Made by a program: the position numbers and the translations under genes. Below, one piece after another: positions 21,421 through 31,679 of a stretch of 64,000 nt of DNA. This DNA is from Teratosphaeria epicoccoides. Its lineage: Eukaryota > Ascomycota > Dothideomycetes > Mycosphaerellales > Teratosphaeriaceae. Within the stretch, counting starts at the first letter, position 1, and every line of letters starts with the position of its first letter. The stretch covers positions 45,198-109,197 of the forward strand of contig JADDMT010000098.1 in the NCBI GenBank assembly GCA_021401465.1. The letters are read 5' to 3'. The notes beneath the pieces are model-generated. The model was not told the DNA's origin, ran no database searches, and saw only the letters and a list, made by a program, of their open reading frames with translations.

Positions 21421-22249
21421 ATGGCTCGATCACCGTCCGATGCCACACGTTTCACAGCAACAGGTCCTTACGCAGCGTCATCGACTTCCTTCACACCAAC
21501 TGCACGACTCGGCCCAGGCTCACAAATAGATCTGGGCTCAGCGCCTGCGAACGAAACTGCACAGCAAAAAATCGACCGATTACGGAGGGCGGCTGCTGCT
21601 GCGAGAAGGGGAAAAGAGTCATTTGGGGACACGGTAATCCGCGTCGGAAGAATATGGGCGGACAGGCTGCATCGAGTCACGGTGGTCGGTCTCTTGGGCT
21701 TCTCTGTCGTCAGTACAGTTGTTGCAGCCTATGGAATCACAGACATGCTCTTACACAACCGGAGGAGGAGAAATGAATGGCTGGCGGAGCAACAGTTGAA
21801 GAGCGCAAGGGAATTGGCGATTGCGAAGAGGGCCTTGGGGGCTGGTACGGCGAATGAAGATCAGGTGCTGCTCATCAACAGAGAGCGCGCGACTCTGGAG
21901 GCGGACCTAGCAAGGCAGAACAAACCGGGCCTATTCAAGCGGATGACGAACTCGTTATTTGCTGGATTAGAGAAAGAGGAGCACAGGGACGCACCGATTG
22001 GTACAGTAGCCGCGCAAGGTGGGTCGGCTGTGCACAGCACGAAAGAGCAGATTTCTGGGGCGAGACCATGACAGAAGTGTGGTGCAGGCTGTGGGTGAGA
22101 ACATTGAATCAAACCGACGGCATGCGGAGAAGTTGTACGAGACTGCACAGCCGCTGGGAGGCCCGCTCGATCGGCAAGCAGCAGAAGCCACGTCATCTAT
22201 ATCAGATGCCGGCCGCAGTTGGACAAACTGGCTGACTGGGAAGAAGTGA
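21421..22249 (+). CDS. COX14-like cytochrome oxidase assembly protein
   Basis: Starts MARSPSDATRFTATG at 21421. A basic region (KIDRLRRAAAAARRGKES) precedes a block reading RIWADRLHRVTVVGLLGFSV and a single membrane helix, then a charged helical tail. The HR-x-TVVGLLG segment matches what I know of the COX14-type domain of fungal inner-membrane proteins that help assemble cytochrome c oxidase. One frame ends at TGA 22071 after 216 residues. A second frame from about 22080 to 22249 is also protein-like (ENIESNRRHAEKLYETAQPL ... WTNWLTGKK). A splice such as GTGCAC (22030) to GTGCAG would link them in phase, but no strong donor is in the right phase. The true C-terminus is uncertain. Confidence 0.65.
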
Positions 22250-22517
22250 TCTGTATAGAATGATTCGCACAATGGCATGAGCTGCAGTCTTGTATTGTAC
22301 ATTTGGATGCGCCAGGTCCTGGCAATCTCAAACAATCATGGACCATCGACTTCACGCACGGGCGGACTTCAACAAACCAACTTTCTCTTTCTCAAGTCCT
22401 TGGCTGACTAACCCGCCAAAGGGTCTTTCTTGTCAAAGCTATGGGCGGCTTTCTGCTGCCGAGACACCTTGAGGATGTTGTAATAGGATTCGACTCTTGG
22501 TGCTCTTGGTAGTGAGT

Positions 22518-23051
22518 TTAGAGTAGATTGGCAGGCATTCGGACAATCCTCACCCTCTGCTCTTCGACGTCCGCCTCATCAGTTGGCTCCTTATTATCCT
22601 GGCTCTGTTCAGACACGCTTGATTTCTGTCGTCTGGTATTTTTGGCAGGCGGCCCATTACTGGCCGAACAGGATTCTAACAGCGCACGTTTCTCTGCTGG
22701 AAGAGTGTGTCTTCTGAAGAGATCTGAGATTGCACGAGTGGAAGACTGTGCAGGGCGGGGAAGGATCCTGCTGTAATGCACAAAACTGAGGTAGGCGATC
22801 GACTCGGGTGACCTCCATACACGTAGATCACTTAAAGAAGTGGTCGCGAAAGAAGTGGTCGCGTCGATGTCAGGCGCAGTCGCGAAACTGACGCCGCTCC
22901 GTCTGCAGAACAATCGCAAATCTACACTGCAATCATAAAAAGTTGGCCTCCGAGCGTCTGCGCTACGAAGGCCACATGCCACGAAAATCTGGGTGCGACA
23001 ACAGAAACCTTTTGCCATGTGTTGCGGCGGCAGCTTGCAATTTTGTACCAC
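22518..23051 (-). CDS. Possible hypothetical protein, C-terminal part
   Basis: A 177-codon minus-strand frame. The last about 90 residues look most protein-like: RAISDLFRRHTLPAEKRALL, then a Ser/Asn/Lys-rich linker and an acidic segment before VRIVRMPANLL. The upstream part is Cys/Arg-rich and unconvincing, so the real 5' end may be spliced or elsewhere. No family is recognised. It converges with the COX14-like gene. Confidence 0.3.
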   Translation of the reverse strand: MVQNCKLPPQHMAKGFCCRTQIFVACGLRSADARRPTFYDCSVDLRLFCRRSGVSFATAPDIDATTSFATTSLSDLRVWRSPESIAYLSFVHYSRILPRPAQSSTRAISDLFRRHTLPAEKRALLESCSASNGPPAKNTRRQKSSVSEQSQDNKEPTDEADVEEQRVRIVRMPANLL

Positions 23052-24530
23052 GCCGTGGATACAGCCTTTCTAGCCTCTTGCCAGGCCAGTGTAGACACTG
23101 ATGGACCTTTACGAAGACTCCAGACAGCGCAGATACTCCAACCCTCAAAGATCTTACGCGCAACTGCTTTTAGCGCTCTTGCTTGGTGTCTCATCGGGTT
23201 TCCTCTTTCCATCAGCCGCCTTGCCGGTGGACTCGGGCATATTACCTGATCAAGTCATGAGCGGTGTCCTAACGGCTGCGACCGATTCGGCGCACGTAAT
23301 CCGGCGCGCCCTTACAAAATGGTGGGAGCACGAAAGCGCTAGGCCTTAGTCCGCCTCTATGATCGATCAAGCCAGTGCTCTCGAGGTCCAGCTCTGCCAG
23401 GCCGTAAGGCAGACCATCATGTACTTCACCTTCCACCTTTGGGCAGTATAATGTCAAACCTTGAAAATCCCTTGAAGCACACCATCAAGCCCGTCAGCTT
23501 TCAATCACGCTACAGTCTTGTTCTGAATCCAGAACGTATCCTGGGTTTGACGATAGTCGCGGAGCTTCAGAAGTCCAGAAGCCTTCGTGCATCCCAACTC
23601 TCCATATCACGCTGGCACAAGAGCTTGCTGAAGTCCGGCCACCAATCTTCCTCGCGGTGGTAGGGCCAGGAATCAACTTCACATTGATGTCCTTGGAATC
23701 TTAGCTTTTTGGAGACAAACGCGGACACACCAATGCCCAAGTGTATTCTCAGGGCCGACCTCGGCCCGCGCGTGAGTAGGTCAGCATCAGATCCCCACTA
23801 CGGCACGTAGGTCAATGTCGTGTCGTCAATCACGGTCTGTGCCCCTGGGTTCTTGGTAGTCTTGATGACAGATGCAGTGAAGAGATCAAAGTCGGGAGCC
23901 GAGAAGTTAGGATCCTGGACTGACTTTCTTGTTGAATTTCCTGATTGCCTGATTTGGATTCTTTGGACGAGTTAAACGCTTCACGTCGGGATTATTGAGA
24001 ATGCGAAATGGTCGTGGCTCTCGCATGTACTCCCTTGAGGATGCCATGGCTGACCGTCGGAGTGTAGGAGAGGTGAAAGTTCCTGGTCCATGGAGTGTCT
24101 GCACTTCAGCCAGAAGATACATGCTCGTCGATGATGGGGTGAAGCTCTTCGTCCGTGATCTGTATGTTTCTGCATCAATCTAAAAGCGAACGATCCTGGT
24201 GCTTTTCAACCTTCTCGTCGTGCGCCCAGCTTTGATTACATATCCTTAATACCCACTCGCTTACACTTGATGTCTGCGAAGGTCGATCAGCGGTACTGCG
24301 TTGAGATCTCCACATAAGCGTCTGTGCTTGGACTGAGCAGACGCCAAGATGGAAGAATCTATCCACACAAGGGTGACGGCTGGACTGCCAATTTCACACC
24401 TCAGTTGCTGCTGACAGGATGGCATGGCTTGACTGACCTTGCTCGAAGAAGTGCGCTGATTGTTGTCAAGCTTCCAAATGTGGTCGCACACATCAGGTTT
24501 GACGTGTTTCGAAAGCTCGGCAGGAAGAGG
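23052..24530. other. Gene-poor, probably decayed tract
   Basis: About 1.5 kb without an intact gene. Minus-strand reading between about 24120 and 23520 gives two adjoining protein-like pieces in different frames, one of them broken by a TAG near the phrase TLTYVP. This suggests an old gene remnant, but I recognise no family. No RNA gene or clear repeat is seen. Confidence 0.35.
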
Positions 24531-25397
24531 TCACCGAGCACACCATTGCAGGCATTCGTGCTGTGCTTCTGAGCCATGAGCGTGAACACTTCCTGTCATA
24601 GCCATATGCTCGCGAAAAGATTGCCCATCACTATTTCCTGCCCTCAAAAAAAACATCTCCTTGTAATACCGCGCTTCGGCAATGCTCTCGAGAATATCCG
24701 CCTTCGCCTCATGCTTCCCAGCCTTCTGCGGGCTCTTCTTGAGTACATCCTCAGGTGCCCACCGCCTCGCAGCCTCCTTGATCGCGCTGACATCCAAAAT
24801 GCGGTGATGCAGATGCTTTACCACCTTTGTCCACGGCTGCTGCGCCAAAAATGCTTTATCTGCGTGTACAGTATTGCCCGCCAGAAGAGCCTTCTTCCTA
24901 TCTGGCGCGTATGATTGAATATATGTTAGCAACTGCTGTGATGCCGTTTCCGCAGTTGTCGTTGACTCCAAGCACTGTTTTGTGAGGCCGCTCGCGCCAT
25001 GATGCTCTCTGCACCATTCTCCCATTACGTCCATCTGCTCTTGCGTGTGCTGTATCACTGCCTCGTACCCTGCCCCATCGAGAATGTTCAATTCGTGGTC
25101 CGTGATGAAGCAAGCAAGCGACATGATGCTGTCTTTTTCCAAGTCCAGCCCGGTCATCTCGCAGTCTATCCAGACCAAGGGCTCTTTCGATCGTGACTCC
25201 GGCATTGTGGCACGTGATGCTGTGCTTGTCTTTCTGGTCGACAATGGGCGTGCTTTCGTGAAGCTGTTGGAGGGGCGGTAGCAGTGCAATGAATATTTAC
25301 GCGTTCCACCTATCGCCGCAAGAGTTAGAGCAGGTATTCTGCACCAGATCGGCCTACTGAGGACGGATCGAAGATGGTAACATTGCCCTGCAGACAT
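24531..25397 (-). CDS. REX2: Oligoribonuclease, mitochondrial
   Basis: A 288 aa single-exon DEDDh 3'-5' exonuclease. Family knowledge: it degrades 2-5 nt RNA oligonucleotides to mononucleotides, mainly in mitochondria in fungi. The first about 65 residues are Arg/Ser/Thr-rich and suit a mitochondrial presequence. The domain starts at PLVWIDCEMTGLDLEKDSIM, giving the first Asp and Glu. GNTVHADKAFLAQQPW gives the second Asp, and KHEAKADILESIAEARYYKE gives the His and last Asp. The tail beyond the domain (from about 250) is longer than usual and low in conserved features. The start at 25397 includes the presequence; a shorter cytosolic form from the Met of MPESRSKEP is possible. Confidence 0.92.
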   Translation of the reverse strand: MSAGQCYHLRSVLSRPIWCRIPALTLAAIGGTRKYSLHCYRPSNSFTKARPLSTRKTSTASRATMPESRSKEPLVWIDCEMTGLDLEKDSIMSLACFITDHELNILDGAGYEAVIQHTQEQMDVMGEWCREHHGASGLTKQCLESTTTAETASQQLLTYIQSYAPDRKKALLAGNTVHADKAFLAQQPWTKVVKHLHHRILDVSAIKEAARRWAPEDVLKKSPQKAGKHEAKADILESIAEARYYKEMFFLRAGNSDGQSFREHMAMTGSVHAHGSEAQHECLQWCAR

Positions 25398-25743
25398 GCG
25401 AAAGTTAAGTTGTAGAAGTGAGAATGCAAGAGTTCACAGATTGTATTACTCGAGGTATCTCTGTATCTAACTCCCAGCTTTCTAGTTGATGCTTCTAGCA
25501 ATGCGTCGTTGCACACATTCGGAATAGGTCTTAGAAGTGGGCCAAAATGAAACGCTGCATGTCCAGAATTCATGAGGTTTGACTAAAGGCATATTTTAAG
25601 AGTACCCTTCTATAAAAGCCAGGCAGAAACATTCTTGCCTCAGCAGTGACATGCAGATGCCTCGCCTCAAAACGCCATGTGGGAGCATGCTTAGCAGCGG
25701 ATGCTCCATACAACTCGCCTTGAATCATGTGCTCCATGTACCC
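25398..25743. other. Intergenic between REX2 and NIP1
   Basis: 346 bp between two minus-strand genes; terminator of NIP1 and promoter of REX2. It is more AT-rich than its flanks. No other feature is seen. Confidence 0.45.
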
Positions 25744-28317
25744 TTACTGCGCTCGAATAGCACTGCCCAAAGCACCACCAGTGAACCCACTTCCACCACC
25801 CCTCCTGCCGATACCAGCACCGCCACCACGACCGCCTCTCACGCCACCACGGCCTCCACGACCACCTCGCTGCGCACCTTGCCTCTCAAATGCGTTAGCG
25901 GTACCCTGCGTTCTCTGTTCCAGCACACGTTCGTTGGACTCGATCAGACCCTGGGCCTTGTCTGACAGGGTCAGCGCCAGCGACTGTAGCCTGCTGAGCT
26001 CCACGCCCTTGCGGAAGATGATCGCACCATTGACTTGGTCGAGCGCCGCGGCCAGCTCCTCGTGATGGATCATCTTGGAGACAAGGCTAGTGACCTTATT
26101 TGTGGACAGGTCAAACATACCCGCCAGCTCCTTGATGCTCAGGGTGTCATAAAACGGCGCATAAGTGAACAGGTACGTCCTGAGGCCCTCCTCCTGAATC
26201 TGCTGTTCAAGCATCTTGTTGGTCTCTGCAGCCTTGGGCAGAAGATCCCAGATCTTGATGGAGGTGATGAATTCCGCAGACTTCTTCCACTCGCCAGCTG
26301 CTAGAGCCTTGGAGGCCTGCATGACGTGGTCACGAGTGTTCTCCGGCGGGCCGGTAAAGATCTGGCGCTCATGGTACTCGAGCATGCGGCGGTACGATTT
26401 CGAGATGACGCGCTTCTTGAGATCAGGAGAGGAGCCGGCCTGCGCGAGAGTCGGGATCTCAAGTAGCATTGAGCAGGTGAGATAGACGCACTCCAGTAGC
26501 TCGAGATTGATGTGCATGTGGAAGGGTAATTGACGTTGTCTCTCTAGACGCTCCTGCTCGGGTGTGATCTGACTGTAACGCTGGATTTGTAGACCCTGGG
26601 CGAGCAACTCTTTCTGGCGTTGCGAGCCACATATGTCTTGGAGAGCAGTCTGGCACTCGTAAACGAGACCTGCGCGGAAGGCACACAAGCCAACCTGAGT
26701 GAGCGTGCGGTTGTAAAGGATTTGGGTGTTCACATCGAAGCTGCCGATGGTCTCTTGGAGATGGGACATGAGCATCATGTCGCGAGACTTGTAATAATTG
26801 TCATGGAGTGCAAGGTGGTAGATGTGACAGAGCATGGCGCGAGCACGGATAATTCCCTCGGCATTCTGGAAGAGGTAGCCTGACAGAGTCTGTACGAGCG
26901 CTCCAACGTCGGTGCTTTGCGAGCGAGGAGTGATCTTTGAATCCGGTCCCGATGGAATGGCCTTCCATGTGCTTTCCTCAAGGATGGTGACGACCTGAGC
27001 GGGCTTGAAGTAGACGTGCTCAAGGCGGCGCATGACCACACGATTAATGTTATCCTGCGACGCATCGATCTTTGGCGTTGCCCTGAGGCGCTCAACGTAC
27101 AGCAAGCCGGCCACGATATCTGTGTAGAGCGACCCCTCATCAGACAAACGCTCGACATATTCCGCGGTGTGCGGGTCGACTTGTTGCAATACCCTCGTGA
27201 GCTCGTCGTCCAAACGCTCGATGAAAGACACTACACTACCTGGCATCTTGAAGATCTCGTCACTCGAGATTGTCGGCTGCTTGTCGTCATCCTCCCACTC
27301 CTCGGCGCCCTCTACGACCACAATATTCTTGTTCGAGTCAAGGACCTCGAGCAAGCGGTGTATCTCCTGACATGCGAGCTTCCACTGCTCATGCGCCATC
27401 GTGGAGCCGGTACCACTGGTCAAGTCGAAACGAGTCGCAATAAGCGTGAGCAGGACGCGGATGCGCTGGTAGTCGCTGACGGCCACATCGAACAGCTTCT
27501 CCATTATTCGGATCTGCTCCAGGCGGTCTGTGTTCTTCCTGCCTCTCGACTCCACAATCGACCGCAGGTGTTTCAGAATGCTTTCTGGTGTATAGACCAT
27601 AGCCTTGCCGCCCGCTCCGACCATGGTGAATCCCTCATCATCCGCATCCACCGGAACCTCATCCATCAGCTTCTTCCTAGGCTTTTTCGGCGCTGGCGCA
27701 GTCTCCTCAACCACATCCTCCTTCATGTATTCGTCTGGATTCTCGCGAAAGGACTTCAGGTCGGCCTCGTAGTCGCGGTTGTTCTTCCTGATCTTCTGCC
27801 GTAGGGCGTTCAGGCCCCTCTGTGCGATCGGGTTCATTTTCTTTGGTGTAACTTTTTGCTTCTCGAAGGCCTCGTTGACGGAGGTCTCCAGCTCCGCAAT
27901 GGTCTTGACGTACATTTTCGGAGGCTTGCCATCCAGCTGTCGAATAAGCGTGGGTATTTGCCTGTTCATGCGATCATATTGCTCGTTAATCTGGTGCCAA
28001 TCGCTAATCTTTTGCGCATTTTCGATCAAGCGGATGGTGCCCTCCAGCTCGTCAAATCGCTTGTCTTTGGCGGATTTGACAACGGTGACTTTGTCGTCGT
28101 CGCTTTCCTCTGATTCGTCGGATGCCTCGCGCAAGAAGCGGCTGGCACCCGTCTTGCCACCCTCATCGTCGCTACTGGAGTCATCGTCCTCTTCTTCTTC
28201 TTCAGACTCCTCTTCGCTGGACTCCTCCTCCGATCTCTCCTCCTCGTCGCCATACAACTCCTCCTCGTCGGAAGAACTCTCGCTGGAGCTGTCACTGCCG
28301 TGGAAGAATCGAGACAT
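25744..28317 (-). CDS. NIP1: Translation initiation factor eIF3 subunit c
   Basis: An intronless 857 aa protein of the usual eIF3c length. Its role in the family is as a core scaffold of eIF3, binding eIF1 and eIF5 through the N-terminus and the 40S subunit through the PCI region. The start MSRFFHGSDSSSESSSDEEE and the following about 70 residues form the characteristic Ser/Asp/Glu-rich acidic N-terminus. The conserved body follows (KRFDELEGTIRLIENAQKIS; ILKHLRSIVESRGRKNTDRL). A C-terminal PCI/winged-helix part (about 600-790) includes LRTYLFTYAPFYDTLSIKEL. The tail is Arg/Gly-rich (RGGRGGRGGVRGGRGGG), a typical RNA-binding extension. All features are as expected. A short upstream reading frame (28534-28292) overlaps the leader. 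Confidence 0.97.
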   Translation of the reverse strand: MSRFFHGSDSSSESSSDEEELYGDEEERSEEESSEEESEEEEEDDDSSSDDEGGKTGASRFLREASDESEESDDDKVTVVKSAKDKRFDELEGTIRLIENAQKISDWHQINEQYDRMNRQIPTLIRQLDGKPPKMYVKTIAELETSVNEAFEKQKVTPKKMNPIAQRGLNALRQKIRKNNRDYEADLKSFRENPDEYMKEDVVEETAPAPKKPRKKLMDEVPVDADDEGFTMVGAGGKAMVYTPESILKHLRSIVESRGRKNTDRLEQIRIMEKLFDVAVSDYQRIRVLLTLIATRFDLTSGTGSTMAHEQWKLACQEIHRLLEVLDSNKNIVVVEGAEEWEDDDKQPTISSDEIFKMPGSVVSFIERLDDELTRVLQQVDPHTAEYVERLSDEGSLYTDIVAGLLYVERLRATPKIDASQDNINRVVMRRLEHVYFKPAQVVTILEESTWKAIPSGPDSKITPRSQSTDVGALVQTLSGYLFQNAEGIIRARAMLCHIYHLALHDNYYKSRDMMLMSHLQETIGSFDVNTQILYNRTLTQVGLCAFRAGLVYECQTALQDICGSQRQKELLAQGLQIQRYSQITPEQERLERQRQLPFHMHINLELLECVYLTCSMLLEIPTLAQAGSSPDLKKRVISKSYRRMLEYHERQIFTGPPENTRDHVMQASKALAAGEWKKSAEFITSIKIWDLLPKAAETNKMLEQQIQEEGLRTYLFTYAPFYDTLSIKELAGMFDLSTNKVTSLVSKMIHHEELAAALDQVNGAIIFRKGVELSRLQSLALTLSDKAQGLIESNERVLEQRTQGTANAFERQGAQRGGRGGRGGVRGGRGGGAGIGRRGGGSGFTGGALGSAIRAQ

Positions 28318-28989
28318 AGTGGGCGGACTTTATTATCCGTTCAGTTGCTCGCGTGGTGTGCCGATGTCGAGCAGCTGCTTTGTCTGGCCGCGAGTCACAG
28401 TTCTCGGTGGCGCTCCGAAAAGACGACGGGCTTACTTCGGGTGTGATCGCTTGGCGCGAGGCTTGCTCCTTTTGCTTTCTGGCGATTTCAATGCGTTCAG
28501 CTTCACCACTACTGTGAGGCATTATCAGGCGCATCTACGAAATCCTCTCGCGCTCTCGCTGAGCAGAGCGTGAAGGGCTAGGTACACAAAAGTGAGCCAC
28601 CGCTTCAACACGCGGCTCAGTCTGACCCTCGTCGTTTTCACAATATTCTTTCACCGAAAGGAATAATTCGCTTGAGCAACAGCATCAGGCTACCGATCAT
28701 TGTCGACCGCTAGACAAGTGCTCGGACATCAAGCACTTGGATAGCGCTTGAATGTAGCAAAATACCGCAGCTGCAAGCAGTCGGCCACTTCAATTAGCCA
28801 CACACACCAATCACTCGGCTGGCTGATTCACTGATAGCATCACCTTTTCACACGCTACGCTTGTCGTACTGATCGCCCTGTATGCTGAACGAGCGAACGC
28901 CATTCTGTAAGGATTTGTTGGCGGGGAAAGTGTCACAGAGGCGCCGGTTGCAAGCTCAGACATCATGGTCCTGAGCAGCCGCCAGCGAC
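28318..28989. other. NIP1 promoter side and gene-poor DNA
   Basis: About 670 bp upstream of NIP1. The first about 200 bp should hold its leader and promoter. The remainder has no coding character and leads into the RBR relic. Confidence 0.4.
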
Positions 28990-30998
28990 TGCATATGCTT
29001 ACGAGAACTCTACTGCGTCAGAGATCGATCCAGCGGGCACTCTCACGATAGTAGGCAAGCATACCAGTCTGGTCACACTGGAGGCAGGAGCGAAGCTTCG
29101 CCACCACAAGCTGATGGATCTTTTCCAAGTGGATGAAGTCAAAGCGTTGCCTGAAATTTGTTGGCGTAAGCCTTTCAGGACCATCAGTCTTCGGTATCCC
29201 AATCCCCGAATCTTGTTTGGCATATCCAAGGCGTACGACGGCATCAATGTCTACGGCTGAAGCTCAAGAGTCAGCTTGCAACCATCGACGTACCAAAGAA
29301 ACGGCAGGTCCGTGGCATCCGTATAAGCAATGCGCCAGGAGCGCTCAACGCGAAAAAGCTGCTTGCGCTGGTGCCTACTCTGCCCCGTCCAGACCACGTC
29401 AATCTCGGCAAACCATCGTATCGCGCTAAGAACGGGCCCGAAATCGTGCGGAGGCGCTTAAAGGCGGCCAATGTCCCGATCTCAAGGTACAACGCAGAAT
29501 CATCGTAGAATGACAATCCGGATGCTATGAAGCAGAAAGTGGTCATCGAAATCGAGACTACTAGCGAGGCCCAATCGCTCGCACGTTTGTGCAATAATAT
29601 GGCTGTCCGGAACTTAGGTGGTATCCGCCTGAAAGTGAAGGAGATATGGGATCTTTGCATGCACCCCTACAGGCAGGCATATCTCCGCATTGAGCCACGT
29701 CTGTTGGGAACCGTCATGCAGCACAGCAAGGTCGAGATAACTCACACCTCTTCGCCAAATTCTACAGCTAAGATTCTGTTCCGCCAAGGTTGCGCTCGAG
29801 ACCGTGGTCATTGGCGACATTTCGGACCGGCTCAAAGACGTCCAGGAGCACAGACTGGCGGTGTGGAAGAGGAAAGAAGCTCCGTCTGCTCGAGTCCGCC
29901 AAACACATCGCATCAAGCTAACTAAAACGGCCACCTACAAGCGCGCTCTGCATCAGCTCAACGCTGCTCGAGCTGCCGTCGGTGGCGACAAGGTCGCACT
30001 TGATGACAATTCTGATCGACCAGCGATTGTCGTAATTGAACCTACAAAGATTCTTCGCAAAGTACTAGACATCCTCTTCCCAAGTCGAGAGCGGGACAAG
30101 AAACGTGAACCTGATGCTTGTGCTATCTGTTTTGATGAACCTGAGGTGAGTTCGCTTCCAGGAGGTTCCATCAGTCAGTGAGCTCATTGGGGCGATTGAC
30201 GGATCGCGGATCGTTGACTCGTTGCCAGCTGCCTAGATCGACCATTGTGTCGACTGACGGGCTCACTGTTGACTCTCGCGTCCGGTATACTTCGCAGTCT
30301 TGACAAAATGGTTTAGTCTCTAATCAACATGCCTAAATGCGCACACAAATGCTGCCAAGACTGCTTCCGACAGTACTGCATTATTGATAAGCATACAACC
30401 TTATCGTAGCGATCGAATATATGGTAAAGCATTTGACCGCCAAGGATCTTCAATTGCTAGCCGATGTTTCTACCGAATAGCATCTAAAGGCGCAGGTCTT
30501 GGCCCTGCCATATCTCACGTGCTTAAGTGCTCACGAAGCAGCAGCAATCCCGACGAGTACGTCAAATGCGCTGCAAGCGAGCGTTCTGGCTATTATGCTA
30601 CCACCGCCAGCAGATCATCGCAGTACATGTGCTCCACTTGCTGCACGACCATTTGCATTGACTGCAAGGTCCCATCGCATAGCGGCGAGACATGCCAGGA
30701 GTATCAGGAGCGCATCGGTGGTCATCTACAAAAGCTCCGGGAGTACACTGATTCTGGCACGGCAAAGCGGTGCCTCAAATGCGTGGTAGCGATTGAGAAA
30801 GACGGCGGCTGCAATCACATCACCTGCTTCAATTGCTACGCGCACTTCTGCTTTGAGTGTCTCGCCATTACAAGAACTGCTCAGGATTTACACGACCGCT
30901 TGCTCGAAGCACATGGGACCTACGGTGATCAGGAGAATGAGGATTTGATGGATATGGTCGATGCAGTACATGACAAGGTGGTGACGCTCGCAAATTAG
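28990..30998 (+). pseudogene. RBR (RING-IBR-RING2) ubiquitin ligase relic
   Basis: Protein-like plus-strand pieces succeed each other in different frames. Piece 1 spans about 28993-29260 and ends in TGA. Piece 2 starts at 29257 and is broken by a TAG near 29508. Piece 3 starts near 29790 and ends in RING1 (ACAICFDEPE). An intron-like gap (30146-30316, GTGAGT to TTTAG) leads to the rest of RING1, MPKCAHKCCQDCFRQYC, which stops soon after. From 30384 to 30998 a 204-codon open frame holds an IBR (MCSTCCTTICIDCKVPSHSG) and RING2 (KRCLKCVVAIEKDGGCNHIT, with the Cys after HIT as the expected catalytic Cys). At least two frameshifts and two stops argue against a working full-length ligase. The order resembles the C-terminal half of large fungal RBR proteins. 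Confidence 0.7.
30146..30316 (+). repeat. Likely intron of the RBR relic, TTGAC-rich
   Basis: 171 bp with donor GTGAGT after the RING1 start and acceptor GTTTAG before its second half; removing it rejoins the zinc ligands in frame. It is about three times longer than most introns here. It contains several TTGAC/CGACTG words (GCGATTGACGG, CGTTGACTCG, GTCGACTGACGG, TGTTGACTC), a weaker match to the repeat family at 17.6 kb. Confidence 0.5.
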
Positions 30999-31679
30999 TG
31001 GCCTAAACGCCATTGGGGGCGAACGTCTCAGTTAGCGGGGCCAGCCGATAGAGGCGCCGCAAGAGTATGCATGGTGAGCATGCTGAGTGCGCCAAGGAAG
31101 TAGTGAAGTCCCGGTTCAGTCGATGAGCATACCAGAGACGAGCTGCTGATACAGGGTCAAACGATGCCAGTGATTACATCGACCAATCACCCGGTAATTG
31201 TTGATAGATAGCTTCAACACATGACCGTTGAGTCAGCATTTGAGCAGTCAATGGCCTCATCAGCTGTCGAAATGTCTCGAGAAAAAGCGAGTCCTCCCGA
31301 CTGTGTCACCAAGCAGTCATCTGGGTCAACCAGTATTGACCCGTGTCATCAGGGAGTCAACCTGGCCAACCAGCAGTCAACCATGGATACTATGATCCCA
31401 GTCACCCACATCAGTCAGTCAAACGCTCGATTGTTCGACAGAAGCGCTGTTACAGCACTGCAGGCACAATACTCGCTTTGTCTTCTGTCAAAGCCACGGT
31501 GCGTCTTGTCCGTGAAACTATCGTAAATCCATCAATGATGTTATCATAGCATTCCCTGTCGCCCAATTCTCTCCGCATCATGCAATCTGACCGACCAGCC
31601 TCCGACAGACCCATATCTGCCGTTAAATCGAACTAAAAAAATGGCTCATTGTAGCCGTGAATACAGCAACATCTCCATC
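30999..31679. repeat. Gene-less tract with CAGTCAA-rich repeat block
   Basis: No gene is seen. Between about 31100 and 31460 the repeat-family core recurs in reverse orientation, for example GAGCAGTCAATGGCCTCATC near 31240, GTCAACCAG near 31325, CAGCAGTCAACC near 31372 and CAGTCAGTCAAACG near 31413. The copies are degenerate and irregularly spaced. The right end holds the terminator of the following minus-strand gene. Confidence 0.5.

Noticed and set aside
28292..28534. 80-codon minus-strand frame upstream of NIP1
   Set aside because: It overlaps the NIP1 start in another frame and looks like leader. An upstream regulatory frame is possible but unsupported.
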